DNA of 64,000 nt from Bin87 sp963668585 (GTDB lineage Bacteria; Chloroflexota; Dehalococcoidia; Lucifugimonadales; UBA3495). Under the pieces are notes generated by a model. That model saw only the letters and a program-made list of their open reading frames with translations, ran no database searches and was not told where the DNA came from. This document shows positions 51,721 to 62,030 of the stretch, one piece after another (positions within the stretch are counted from its first letter, which is position 1; each line of letters opens with the position of its first letter). Position numbers and translations under genes: made by a program. The stretch is taken from positions 2,418,001 to 2,482,000 of the forward strand of contig OY764869.1 in NCBI GenBank assembly GCA_963668585.1, written 5' to 3'.

Positions 51721-53206
51721 ATGACCAATACCGTGGACATCGCGCTCGTCATTCTGAGACCTTTCCCAAACCTGGACGCCGACCAGCGAGAGCTCATCGC
51801 CCATACGGACGGCAGCGTGCTGGGCAGCGCCGGACCGGGGCTGGCAAGACCCTATCCTGGGCCCTGAGGGCGATGAACATTCTGCTGCTCGATCTAGCCC
51901 GTCCTCAGGATTTGCTGCTCTGCACGTTCGGCGCCGATGCCGCCAGTGAACTCCGCCGGCGGTTCGACGCCCTGGCCGCGTCGGCCGGGTACAACTGAAA
52001 CCTTGAACGGGCGCGCATCTGCACCATCCACAGCCTTTGCGGCCGTATCTCGCGGGCGAACCCGGAACAAGTGGGGCTCCTGCCCCGTTTCCGCCTACTG
52101 GACCGCCAGGAGCAATGGCGGTGCCTGTTTGAACGCTTCTATTCTGTCTTCGGCCCGGAACTGGGCGATCTGGAGGGTGATGGTTGGCAGCGACCGCAGC
52201 CGGTATTGGGGAATGCCATGCGCTACTTCGACCGAATCTGCGACGAGGCGGTCAGCCCTGGAGACTTGGTTCGCTCCGGCACCGCGTTCATCTCCGCATT
52301 GGGCCGCTACTACCGCCGTTATGAGCGACTGCTGCTGCGGGAGAGAGTCGCGGATTTCTCCCACATGCAGGCGTCGGCCGATCTGCTCCTGGACGAGGAC
52401 GATATCGCGCGCCGAGAATCGGCGCGGATCCCCTGCCTACTGTGCGTCGAGTACCAGGGCACCAGCAATCTGCAGGAACGGCTGTTGCTGCGCCTGTCCG
52501 AGGTTCACGGAAACTTGTGTGTGGTGGGCGACGAGGATCAGTCGTTGTACCGGTTCCGCGGCGCCAACGTGCGCAACATCCAGGAGTTCCCGCTCTTGCT
52601 TTCCGACTGCCGGGTGGTGGAGCTTCACGTCAACTACCGTTCCCACCCGCAGATCATAAGTGCCTACGACCGATGGATGGCGTCGGCGGACTGGAGCAAT
52701 CTCGACCCTCGGGGAGCGCCCTTCCGCCGCGCAAAGAACATCGCGCCCAACCCGGACCGGAAACGAACCGGCTACCCGGCGGTGCTCGCCTTGGACGGGA
52801 TGGACTGTGATGACGAGGGCCGTCAGCTGGTGGAACTGCTGCGGTTACCGCGACGCCGGCGGGTGATTGACGGCTACGGGCAGGTGGCTTTGTTGCTGCA
52901 CAGCGTGCGGGACGATACCGTGGCGCCCTACCTGGACGCCTTTGCGCGGACCGGCATCTCTGCCCGGTGTGTGCCGGCCGGCGGGAGACGGCATCGACGG
53001 AGCGGTGGGCAGGATGGCGAACGGGTCACCGTAACCACCATCCACCAGGCCAAGGGTATGGAATGGCCGGTGGTCATTGTAGGGTCGTTGGATTTCCACA
53101 ATGGCAACGTTGACCCGGTGGGCCGGTTGCTGCGTCCCTACCTTCGCCGCTCGAACCGGCAACCGCGCCGCAGCATCGCTGCCTTCGAGCACCTGCGACA
53201 GCACTT
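51721..53206 (+). pseudogene. UvrD/Rep-type helicase, multiply broken
   Basis: A superfamily-1 helicase in decay. The start reads LDADQRELIAHTDGSVLGSA; a one-base loss near 51838 breaks the Walker A loop, which is completed in the next frame as GAGKTLSWALRAM. TGA at 51996-51998 interrupts GYN*NLERARICTIHSLCGR. From there to 53206 the frame is open and shows motif III-VI features (VVGDEDQSLYRFRGANVRNI, VTVTTIHQAKGMEWPVVIVG). Motif II, normally DEYQD, is VEYQG, so both catalytic Asp are lost. The 3' end is cut by the IS21-like element. Non-functional on several counts. Confidence 0.8.
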
Positions 53207-53242
53207 GTCCCGCGTCAACCATTCTTGCCGATTTATCGTCGA

Positions 53243-54040
53243 TTAGTTTTGCCGGTTCACCTCCTCGGCCGCGGCAGTCTCGCCGCGTTGCTGTGCTGCA
53301 TCAGTCCGGTAGCTGGGGACGTCAAACTCCAGGATGACGGAGTGGTGGACTACCCGGTCAATCGCTGCGGCGGTGGCCATGGGGTTGGCGAAGATGCGTT
53401 CCCACTCGGAGAAGACCAGGTTGGACGTGATGCCCAGGGACCGGCGTTCGTAGCGTTCGGCGATGAGTGTGAAGAGGACCTCGGACTCCTCGTTGCCCTG
53501 GGGCAGGTAGCCGAGGTCGTCCAGGAGCAGGAAGTCGAAGTTGTCCAGCTTGCGCAGTTGTCTGGGCAGGTCGAAGTCGCGCTTGGCGGCGAGGAGGTCC
53601 TGCACCAGGCGGTAGGCCGGCGCGAAGAGGACGGAGTGTCCGGCCTCCACCAGGCGGTGTCCCAGGGCGCAGAGCGCGTGGGTCTTGCCGGTGCCGGGGA
53701 GACCGAAGGCCAGCACGTTGACGCCGTGTTCCACGAAGCTGCCCTGGGCCAGATGATCCAGTTGTTGACGCAGTACCAGGGGCATCCGGTGGTGCTCGAA
53801 GGTCTCCCAGGTCTTGCCCGAGGGTAGCCTGGACGCCTGACGCAGCCGGTTGATGCGCCGGTGGCGGCGATCCTCGGCTTCCTGTTCCAGCACCTCCAGG
53901 AAGGTGGACAGAGCGTCGTCGTGGCCAGCCTCGGTGAAACGGGCCACCGACTGGGCGCCCATGGTGGGCAGCTTGAATTCGCGGCAGAGCTGACCGATGC
54001 GCTCCTGCATGACCCTGGTGTCGGTGTCCATCATCCGCAC
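53243..54040 (-). CDS. istB: IstB-type ATPase of the IS21-like element
   Basis: A 265-residue AAA+ helper ATPase for IS21 transposition. Walker A GLPGTGKT (in LAFGLPGTGKTHALCALGHR), Walker B LLLDDLGYLP, sensor-1 TSNLVFSEW, then DRVVHHSVILEFDVPSYR at the end. Its start overlaps the expected end of istA (54031-54040), as usual for the family. Frame intact. Confidence 0.9.
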   Translation of the reverse strand: MRMMDTDTRVMQERIGQLCREFKLPTMGAQSVARFTEAGHDDALSTFLEVLEQEAEDRRHRRINRLRQASRLPSGKTWETFEHHRMPLVLRQQLDHLAQGSFVEHGVNVLAFGLPGTGKTHALCALGHRLVEAGHSVLFAPAYRLVQDLLAAKRDFDLPRQLRKLDNFDFLLLDDLGYLPQGNEESEVLFTLIAERYERRSLGITSNLVFSEWERIFANPMATAAAIDRVVHHSVILEFDVPSYRTDAAQQRGETAAAEEVNRQN

Positions 54041-55573
54041 ACCCCCGATGCGGCCAGGCTGACGGTGAGCAGACCGTCGTAGATCTTCAGGTCCGGCTTT
54101 CCGGACAGGACCAGCATCGGAGCCTCCGGCGGCTTGGGCTCGGCCAGGTCCCGCACCTCACCGTAGTCGAAGGGCTGACCAGTCTCCAGCAGCAGCGACA
54201 GCGCGCTGTCCACGTTGGCCTCCATGGTCTGCGCCGCCAGGTGCAGGATGCGCACGTACTCCACGTCGGCGCGCTCCCCGCGCCACTGTCTGAGCGCGTC
54301 GTGGGTGAGCCGGAAGCGCAGGGGTGGGAAAGAGCTGCTCCCTGAAGCGGTACCGGGCGAAGGCTCCCGGCTTGCGCACCAGGGAATTGATCACGTGGCG
54401 GTAATTGACGTTGGCTTCTCCATCACCGCGCACCCGCTCCATGCGTTCCACGAAGTGGCCCTTGTAGTAGACTTCCACCCAGTCGGCGTACAGACGGATC
54501 TGTACCTCCCTGCCGATGAGGCGAGAGGGCACACTGTAGCTCCGTCCCGCTACTTGTATGGTGCTCCACCGGCGCACCTTGGATTGGTAGTTGGCGTATT
54601 CCGGCATGGGGGCTGGCGGCAGGGGCCCTAGGCAAGCCATTTCCTGCTCCAGCTTCCCCCTCACCAGGCGATTGCGCTTGGCGACCATCTCCCGTACGAA
54701 ACCGGCGTAGTCATCGGCGGTGTGGAAATCGCGGCTGCCGCGCAGGATCAGGGCCTGGTCCACGGCATCCTTCAAACGGTAGTGGGCGTGCTCGGCGACG
54801 CCGTTTTCATGGCTCTTGCCGGGATTGATGCGGGTGGAGCGCAGACCGTAGTGCTCCAGCAGGGCGGCGTAATTGGCGTTAAGCGCCCGGCCGCGGCTGC
54901 GTTTCATCTCGTGGGTGGCGGCGGAGGTATTGTCGGAACGCACCACCTCCGGTACGCCGCCCAGGGTCCAGAGCGCATTCTGCAGTCCCTGCTTGAGGGC
55001 CAGGAAGGTCTCGCCGGCGGCGATCTCGGCGTAGCGCCAACCCGAGTGGCTGAGGATCAGCTGGAACATCAGGTGGGGATAGGGCTGTCCGGCGACGGTC
55101 ACCCCCAGGGCGCTGCCATGGGTGAAGTCGAACTGGGCTTCCCGTCCCGGCGGATGCTCCTGGGGAAAATACACCTCCTGGTCCGGGCCATTCAGCGCCC
55201 GCCAATCCTGTAATCGTCGTTGGAGGGTCCGGAGCTGGGAGGCGCTGAAGCGCCCGGGATGCTGCTCCTCCAGCCACTCGATAATTGTCGTTGCCTTCAG
55301 CTTACCCTTGAGGTCGCCTTGCAGCAGCGGCTCAATCTCCTCCTCCCACACCCCGTCGAAAGGATCGGGCCGGGTCCGCCACCACCGCTCCTCCTTCGTC
55401 TCCGACGGCAACGGGCCGTCCTGCCACTTGCGCGCTGACCGCACGCACATCCCGGCCATGGCGGCCGCCGTCTCCTGAGTTTTTCCTTCCATAAGTCTCC
55501 GCCTCAATAGTCTGACTTGTCGGTCTTTGATCAATCCGGCACCTCCGTGCCGGAGGGTTTTACCCCACCTCAA
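54031..55573 (-). pseudogene. istA: IstA-type transposase, single frameshift
   Basis: The IS21 transposase with one extra C. The front has an HTH (RRRLMEGKTQETAAAMAGMC) and the DDE core: QFDFTHGSALG, VVRSDNTSAATH and NPGKSHENGVAEHAHY. Near 54330 a CCCC run (FPTPALPAHP) throws the frame; the correct continuation, LRFRLTHDALRQWRG, then VEYVRILHLAAQTMEANVDS, is readable in the next frame down to 54031, overlapping istB. A recent mutation, a programmed slip or an assembly error in a homopolymer are all possible. Confidence 0.8.
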
Positions 55574-55628
55574 CCGGCAAATATAGTCAGCGCAAGAGGC
55601 ATTCCTTATTGTCGTTAATCAGCACTGC

Positions 55629-55880
55629 GTGGCCTTTAGCCGTCCTGGCGACCTGGTGGTGCTCACTGCCCACGGCAGCGTCCATCCCCGTTTCGATGCC
55701 ATTTGGGACGACGCGGCCAGGTGGGATGAGATGGACCGCGCTCAACTGGCCGCGTTGGCGCAACAACGTTTCTACAACGTTAAACATCGCGGTGAAACCC
55801 GGCCCGAGGTCGCGGCAGCCTTGCCCAGGTCATCCCCCGTTTCCAGCGACTGGATGTACACCTGGGATGTGCCGACGTGC
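55629..55880 (+). pseudogene. Unknown gene remnant beside IS21
   Basis: About 80 codons that read like a real protein (FSRPGDLVVLTAHGSVHPRF, DAIWDDAARWDEMDRAQLAA, FYNVKHRGETRPEVAAAL, DWMYTWDVPT) and then lose quality. No start with a ribosome binding site; the 5' side ends at the IS21-like element. I cannot name the family. Probably the 3' part of a gene cut by the IS. Confidence 0.45.
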
Positions 55881-55992
55881 TGGTCGATCGGGTTGCCCCT
55901 CCGGCTCTCCCTGAGCCCTTGCGCATTGTCGCGATCCCTTGTCAACATCAACACAACCGCGGCCGCAATCCCGGCCGATGAGGAGTATTCCA

Positions 55993-56589
55993 ATGGACGA
56001 ATCGAAAAGCCCCCTTCCCTCCGGCATGCTCATGACCCTGCTAATCGTGACCGGCCTGATCCTTTTCGTCTGGCACCTGATCATCCATCCTGAACCGCAG
56101 CTGGAAGACCCCGGCCCGTTGCAGGCGGTCCAAATCGAAGGTATCGCCCCCTTCGTCGCCGTGGCCAGCCGCCACGATGACGATGCGGCGGTCCGTTTCA
56201 CCGCCGTGGTTCACGAGCGGGACCGACGCCACTTTTATCGCCACCTGCGCCGCATCGCCATAGAACGAGGCTGGTATCTCCACCGGACGGGTAAGGAACA
56301 GCGCCTGGTGGTTCCAGAGGCTGACCTGCATCTGCTGCGCGAGATGGAAAGCGACCCCATTGGCTGGGTGCGCCGCAATGTCGATGGAAACGTGGCCCCG
56401 ACCGAGCGCCCTACCGCCGAGGCCCAGCTGGTTAACGTTGTGGTTTCGGTCAGAGGACGCATCCTTTCTGGAGGCCTGCGCGTTGCGGCGATCGGGCTGT
56501 GGGTGCTGTCCATCCTGCCCGCCATGGTTTTCGTGGGCCACCTGTGGCCCATCCAGGACTCGCCCGACAGTAAACCAACAGGTGGATAA
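55993..56589 (+). CDS. Membrane protein, two helices
   Basis: A 198-residue protein started at the ATG at 55993, with GAGGAGT upstream. One helix at about residues 12-32 (MLMTLLIVTGLILFVWHLII) and one near residue 165-185 (VAAIGLWVLSILPAMVFVGH) enclose a ~125-residue soluble domain (HLRRIAIERGWYLHRTGKEQ, RLVVPEADLHLLREME). Not recognised. It lies between the IS21 flank and decayed sequence but is itself intact. Confidence 0.6.
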   Translation: MDESKSPLPSGMLMTLLIVTGLILFVWHLIIHPEPQLEDPGPLQAVQIEGIAPFVAVASRHDDDAAVRFTAVVHERDRRHFYRHLRRIAIERGWYLHRTGKEQRLVVPEADLHLLREMESDPIGWVRRNVDGNVAPTERPTAEAQLVNVVVSVRGRILSGGLRVAAIGLWVLSILPAMVFVGHLWPIQDSPDSKPTGG

Positions 56590-57536
56590 AACCGCCGGCA
56601 GGATTGGCGGATGCACCCAGCCTTTTATGACCGTCATGAGGAAGCGTGATCACACAATGACGTCTGAACACAGCACACGGATTTCGTCCCGCTCTCCTGC
56701 CCGTCAGCCATGGGACGCCTCATCCCAAGCGTACGATATTCGCGCAGCTGGGTTTTTGCCCCGTGACTTTCCATCACAACACAGTAACGTAGGAAGTTTG
56801 GTGGTTTCAGACGCCGGTTCGAGGGTATTCCACAATCCCATGAAAGTCGTAGATAACAACCCCGAACCACCGCGGAGGCTGGCCCAAATGAAATTCTGCA
56901 ACTTGCTGGAGCAGAACGACCAGTTCGGCGAGTCCTCGTGGTCGCCCAGGTGGACGGCGACGAACGCTTCCCCACTGCCGGGTGTCCATTAGCCATCCGC
57001 CGCTTCGCGGTGATGCTGCCAAAGTGCCGGTGCTCCATGAACGGCGACGACTGGTTTCACCACGGCGCCGACGGCAGCGGGACCCCGGAACCCGGCCTCA
57101 TCGAGCACCCCCGGCGCGCCGCCAAGGCGGTACGCATGACCATCAAGGCAGGGTTGGGCTACGGCGCCCACACCATCCCAGCGCTCATGTTCCACGACAT
57201 GGGCACGGCGCCGGCATCCTGGCGGCGGCACCAGGTCGCGGGGTGAAGGTGTTTTTCGAGGGCAGCGACGTCGTACGGTCCCTGATCCACCTGCCCGACG
57301 ATAAACACTTGCAACGCCAGACGGACATGTGCGACATGTAGACGGAGAGGGGTTCCGGCGCCGGGACCCTGCTCCGACGGTGAATGGTCCGTCGGGCCGC
57401 GCCCTCGTTCGACCTTGATGGGAACGGAAGTTGCGACCGTCGCCACCGGGACCCCATGTCGTGACGCGAGTCGCCCGGTTTGCCTCATGCCCTCGGGCTG
57501 CCAGGGTACAAGTAAACCGGGATGCCAAAGGTCCGA
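56590..57536. other. Degraded coding region
   Basis: About 950 bases without an intact gene. Two adjacent frames carry protein-like sequence: MKVVDNNPEPPRRLAQMKFC (near 56840), then, shifted, LIEHPRRAAKAVRMTIKAGL and GYGAHTIPALMFHDMGTAPA (57100-57220). They may be one gene with a frameshift. I do not recognise it. Confidence 0.4.
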
Positions 57537-58535
57537 TTACACTGCGATTCCAGCCTCTCGCATCCGCAGTCTCATTTCCCGCAGCGCTTCCTCAGCGGCC
57601 TGCCGCAAAGCCCGTTCTTCCTCCAACTCGCTTGCGGCCACCTGCAAGTCGCTTTGCATCCTTGCATTTTCGGCAGTCAACACTCGGATGCGCTTCCGCA
57701 GTGCCGCCTGTTCCTCCTCCCATGCAGCTGGTTCAGCAGACGGGGCATCGACTTGGTTCGGTGCGACTTCGGCATAGCGATCGTCGGCGGCGCCGGCAGG
57801 CTCCGAGTCACCCAGCGCCCGCTTATACGCTTGGTCGAACGCGAGGGTTCCCGCCTTTACCGCTTCGGACAAACCCGCCGCCCTCACCAACCTCACACGC
57901 TTAACCGCTTCGCCGAACGAGAGCTCCCTGGCCAGCACGAGATTCTCCAATTGGAACTCACCTATCTGCTTCGCCTCGCTGATGCGAGTGGTGCCGACCC
58001 TGGCCAGCGCCGACATTTCCTCAATGGTCCACGGCTTGTCCCGAAAGCTCACGCCGAGCGTGACCTTTTTGGGACGGCCGGAAGGCGCCCAATGGCAGGC
58101 GACAACGGCGATCAGCGCCCTGACCCCGGCGCTGATCTGTGGCGCGTGAAGGGCTTCCAGGCAAAGACGAACCGTGGGGTCGCTGCCCTTGATGGGAATG
58201 GTCCGGATTTCCAGGCCTAACTCCAGCGCGATCTCGTACCGTTCGTAGTCCCACAGCACCTCGTCGCCCAGCGTCAGCACCTCTATGTGGCATTTGGCTC
58301 TATCTTCTGCAGTCGTCAGCAACTCTATGGTAGCCATCATCTGCCTGCGCTGAGTCGGCGTACGGGTCGGCACGATGGTTGCCAGATGGTGCTTCCGGAG
58401 CCGGATCGGCTCAGGATCTTTCGATGGACTATGGGCGGCGGCTGGTCGTGGCCACGCAGGTCGCTCCCTGCCATTGTCTTCCATCAGGTGGGTGAAGTCT
58501 GTCTGCCCTGCCCCCGGGCCTGTACTGATGCTCAT
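57537..58535 (-). CDS. HTH and coiled-coil protein, unknown
   Basis: A 332-residue protein from the ATG at 58535, with GGAGGG upstream. A disordered basic front (RPAWPRPAAAHSPSKDPEPI) precedes a middle with the look of a ParB- or replication-initiator-like domain (VLWDYERYEIALELGLEIRT), then an HTH-like part (WTIEEMSALARVGTTRISEA) and a long C-terminal coiled coil (ALRKRIRVLTAENARMQSDL to the end). Likely a DNA-binding protein that forms dimers; possibly plasmid-related. Intact. Confidence 0.65.
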   Translation of the reverse strand: MSISTGPGAGQTDFTHLMEDNGRERPAWPRPAAAHSPSKDPEPIRLRKHHLATIVPTRTPTQRRQMMATIELLTTAEDRAKCHIEVLTLGDEVLWDYERYEIALELGLEIRTIPIKGSDPTVRLCLEALHAPQISAGVRALIAVVACHWAPSGRPKKVTLGVSFRDKPWTIEEMSALARVGTTRISEAKQIGEFQLENLVLARELSFGEAVKRVRLVRAAGLSEAVKAGTLAFDQAYKRALGDSEPAGAADDRYAEVAPNQVDAPSAEPAAWEEEQAALRKRIRVLTAENARMQSDLQVAASELEEERALRQAAEEALREMRLRMREAGIAV

Positions 58536-58580
58536 GTTCAATCCCTCCACCGCGCCTGAGCGCCGAACGAGTGTGTACAT

Positions 58581-59332
58581 GGGAAGTATGGGCGTGACCG
58601 TGCGCTGCTTTGCGTGAACCTTTTCCCCACCGTTTGGAAACGCGGCGTCTGCTGAGCGCAGTCCTGGCCAAGCAGCTCGACGAGTGGGCAGAAGGACGTT
58701 GCGATCTCATATTCACGGACGATCTCGACACCGAGACCTTGTAGGCCAACAGCATCCCGGAAGCGGCAGCCTCAACAACATCAACGAGTATGGTGCTATC
58801 TGAACCTGTAGACGGTGCCTGATCCGTGGCGGACCACCGCACAGGCGCACTTGCAGAGAGTGCGCCACACCAGTCCACGGCCGCACCTGATGGCCTCATG
58901 CTCTCGCATTTTGTCGTTGCTCCGGGATCAGGGCGATCCCGACCAGTGATGTCAAAGGCTCGCTGTCCCAGTGCGCATAGCTTCAATAAAGACGTTGCTG
59001 TTGGGAACTGATTGCCCCAAATCGAATGAGACGAAAATTCGGGAGGCAACCGTGTGGCTTGCTCCATACCCGGGTGAGACGGGCTGCACACCTTCAAAAT
59101 CGTCGTCCACTCCCACAGTGAGCGTTTCTGCGCGCTGATCGAATTCGCCGAGTGAAATACCGAACACCGCCTCCAACGTGCGGTGTTTGATCATCCCACG
59201 GAGGTAGCCTCAATGCTGCATCACCAGAGCAGGGGTCCCCCTGCCCATAAACCATCACAACAGGAAATGTTCATTCAGGAACGGGCCGCAATCGAGCGGC
59301 CCGTTTCGCATTTAACCGAGCAAAGGAGAAAC
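58581..59332. other. Gap with short coding remnants
   Basis: About 750 bases. One rightward stretch near 58630-58740 reads LLSAVLAKQLDEWAEGRCDL and IFTDDLDTETL before a TAG and looks like part of a lost gene. No other structure seen. Confidence 0.4.
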
Positions 59333-60052
59333 ATGCTCATACACAACGAATTCCCGCTGAACAGACAGCAGGACCCCAAGCGACGCGCTGAGTGGCGGAC
59401 CTACCGCTCGCTCGAGGAAACGGACCGCGACGGTCACGTCCTCTACGAGGTGAAGGTGAGCAAGCACGCCCCCGAAGTGGACTTCTTCGTCATCATCCAG
59501 GACAAAGCCGTGGTCTGCATACAGGTCAAGGGCGGCCACCACCGCATCGTCGGTGGGGACTGGCACCTGGAAACCGACGACGGGCTCTAGCTCGTGCGCG
59601 ACCCCATGAAATTGACCTGGGACTCCGCGATGGCCGTGCGCGACCACCTCAAGGAAAAGATCGGCCGCAAGGTCTTCATGCTGTCCGTGTTGCTGCTGCC
59701 GGACATGGAGTGGGACAAGGACATCGAACTGATGGCGGACGACAAGACCGCCATCATGTTCGGCGTCGAGGACATCGTGGAACGGCTGGTCGACCTGGCC
59801 GAAGAACGCGACGTCTACGGCACGCCTTCGCCCCACATCGCCGAGAGGATCGTAGACACCCTGATGCCACAGCTCAAGGTCGGCTTGCCGGACGAGGATG
59901 ATGCAGCCAGCAGCGACGTAACGCTGTCCGACCGGCCGGTGGAGGTACACCACGCCGACGTTGTCAACGTGTACAACGGCCCCGTCACCATCAACAACTA
60001 CTACGGGAACGCCGACGGCGATGCCACGCCAAAGGAGGTGACACCCTGCTGA
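59333..60052 (+). pseudogene. NERD-domain protein with in-frame TAG
   Basis: From the ATG at 59333 (AAAGGAG upstream) the frame gives a NERD (nuclease-related) domain: LYEVKVSKHAPEVDFFVIIQ and AVVCIQVKGGHHRIVGGDWH (the strand with Asp and the QVK core, Glu replaced by Gln). TAG stops it at 59588-59590; the same frame then runs LVRDPMKLTWDSAMAVRDHL to NVYNGPVTINNYYG and ends at 60052. A CAG-to-TAG change is the simplest cause. The domain is associated with DNA-processing and defence genes. With readthrough it would be a complete 239-residue protein. Confidence 0.75.
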
Positions 60053-60289
60053 ACTAACCGCTGGGGCGCTGGATGGCCGGCGCCCCAGCAATTCGACGTG
60101 GTCCTGTTGCAAAATCGCTGTGCGGACTACTATTGCGGGCTGTCAGCCCGGTGGAGGGTAACTGAGGAGGCGATTTCGCTACTGGAAACCGAAACCATGA
60201 TGAGGCACCACATCCACAGCATTGCCCCCGCAGGTTGGAGTTGCTAACCTACCAAGTAGCAACGAGAGGATCGCCGAGCGACTACCCAA

Positions 60290-60601
60290 CGGCATCAACG
60301 AGCCAACGGGCATTTCCTGGCGCAGACCAGACCGGAACTCTCCAACAAAGATCTGGCGCAGGCATCCGAGATGGGCCGGGGAGCTACTGCACAAATCTTC
60401 AGGGCCGTCGTCGAACAGCGGGGCTGGGAACATAGCCGACACGGGCATTACCACAACAACGTCAGCAGACTCCGGTCAGAAACCGGTGGCGGCGACTTTG
60501 CCCGACCTTTTGTCGTGGCCAGCGTGCTCCATGAGAACTTCTACGAAGACCAAATGGACACCCATGACGTAGCCCATGTCCTAAGACCTGCGGGCAAATG
60601 A
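60290..60601 (+). pseudogene. HEPN/PaREP1-like fragment
   Basis: About 100 codons resembling the PaREP1/HEPN group of small helical proteins: FLAQTRPELSNKDLAQASEM, IFRAVVEQRGWEHSRHGHYH and VVASVLHENFYEDQMD, which align with the usual DLxQASEKxWGAAAQ..VAxxRGWxHxxH...LHxNFYE pattern. No start codon with a ribosome binding site is found in this frame, and the front is short. It is either a gene with a rare start or a 5'-decayed remnant. Confidence 0.5.
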
Positions 60602-60668
60602 TCCGCCTGCCCACTGGCATGGAGACACGAAATTCTGGCAGACCCTGGCAAACAACTGGAGAATCAAC

Positions 60669-61024
60669 TTGGGCACCGCAACAGTTACTATCCAAGTCGG
60701 CGACCGTGAAGGCCGACAACTCGAAGAGCTCGACTTCATCGTCGACACCGGCTCCACCTACACGGCAGTACCTCGGGCCATGCTCGAGCGACTGGGCGTA
60801 CCCATCCAGCGGTCAATGCCGTCACAGACCGCAGACGACAGGATAGTCCCCGTGGACATCGGCCAGATCCTCGTCAGGCCCGGGGCATCGAGACCTACAC
60901 ACCGGTCATATTCGCCGAAGTGCACGAGCCAAGCCTGGTAGGAGTCGTAACCCTCGAAGGGGCTGGCCTCGCCGTCGACCCAGCGAACGGCCACCTTGTT
61001 CCCACACACCCGCTTCGCTACTGA
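60669..61024 (+). pseudogene. Retropepsin-like aspartic protease, frameshifted
   Basis: From a TTG start at 60669 (CTGGAG upstream) the frame reads TATVTIQVGDREG, LDFIVDTGSTYTAVPRAML (the DTGS active-site motif of retropepsin-like proteases) and SQTADDRIVPVDIGQILVRP. One base is off near 60885; the next frame continues IETYTPVIFAEVHEPSLVGV and VTLEGAGLAVDPANGHLVPT to TGA at 61022-61024. Repairing the shift gives a normal ~118-residue small aspartic protease. It lies 67 bases after the HEPN-like frame. Confidence 0.75.
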
Positions 61025-61625
61025 CCGCTCCTCAACACCAACCCCGTGCCCAAAACCGCCATCCCTGGGCGATTCCACTCGCCCTAAAATCACTGCTCTC
61101 GATCATCTCCAACCGACCCGCCCACACCCCCAATATAGTCCAAACCGGTCCAGAATTCGGCCGAAAAACCCTGCCAACAAACTGTCCATTTTTCATACGG
61201 AAATAAGTTCAATTTCCATTACAACCCCCCACCCCTCCCTAAAAACCACCCGATTGCCAACAAACTGTCGCTTTTTCATTCGTGCGCCATGCTCAGCAAT
61301 GGACACATGTTCCGGCCAAGAACCAAAGTTATTGATACTCCGAACGATTCCGATTTTTCCACTCTAAAAAAAGCGACATATGGTTCGCTTTTTCGCGTCA
61401 ACACCGTGTCCCCTTTTTCCGAACAACAGCAGTACCCGTCCCCCCTGTTTGGGTGTGTATCAATAACCGCGATGTGCAGGTTTTCGGCAGTCTTTCGGTC
61501 GACGGCAGGAACTTCAGGTTGGGTACTGTGGCGGCGTGGTTCTAATCCCAGTCAGACGCGAAACGCGACATGCTTTCCGTCCGAAATGGGTCGAACATGT
61601 AGATACAGCTGTGTTTGGGTTGACC
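61025..61625. other. Gap with a short direct repeat
   Basis: About 600 bases, lower in GC than its surroundings. GCCAACAAACTGTC followed by TTTTTCAT occurs twice, near 61169 and 61256, 87 bases apart. No gene seen. Confidence 0.45.
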
Positions 61626-61997
61626 ATGGACCGGACCGACTGGTCCTCCGAAAATCACCGATGGATGGACCCTGCCATAGTTGCCGAGCTGGTCGGTGTT
61701 CCCCATGACGTCCTACCCGATGATGCGCCCGTCCCGCAGACCCACCCCAACTGCAACGTCGGCGCCATGGCCGTCTGGGAACTGAGCGATGTGTGCCTGG
61801 AGATCGAGCCTGTTCACGGTCGGATCGATCAGTACCTCTATGTCGACGATCGGGTCGCCCCCGGGTCTTCCGACGAGGGTGATGTTCGCGGCAACGGGGC
61901 CAACCTGCGTCAGCGGTTAGTGTTGATCGCGGGCGCTATTCGGGGATCTCGATGGCTGACGCCTCGCAGCTTCTTTCCTCTCGCACCATTCAGGTAA
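61626..61997 (+). CDS. Hypothetical protein
   Basis: A 123-residue frame from the ATG at 61626. The first two-thirds read like protein (MDPAIVAELVGVPHDVLPDD, VCLEIEPVHGRIDQYLYVDD); the end (RGSRWLTPRSFFPLAPFR) does not and stops shortly before the IS5-like element. No clear ribosome binding site and no family. Could be a chance frame or a truncated gene. Confidence 0.35.
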   Translation: MDRTDWSSENHRWMDPAIVAELVGVPHDVLPDDAPVPQTHPNCNVGAMAVWELSDVCLEIEPVHGRIDQYLYVDDRVAPGSSDEGDVRGNGANLRQRLVLIAGAIRGSRWLTPRSFFPLAPFR

Positions 61998-62030
61998 CCG
62001 CCTAGCATGGGACGATCGTCCCGGTGTCTA

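Larger units (their letters stand above)
53207..55586 (-). mobile_element. IS21-like element
   Basis: About 2.4 kb with istA and istB on the minus strand. One end begins TGTCCCGCGTCAACCA (53207), inside the helicase gene; the other is near TGACTATATTTGCCGG read inward from about 55586. Both ends contain TTTGCCGGTT. IS21 ends start with TG. The exact right boundary and target duplication are not certain. Confidence 0.75.

Noticed and set aside
2265..60052. Recoding of TAG or TGA as sense codons
   Set aside because: Intact genes in the same window end with TAG and TGA, including overlapping ATGA junctions. The interrupted frames often carry other lesions as well.
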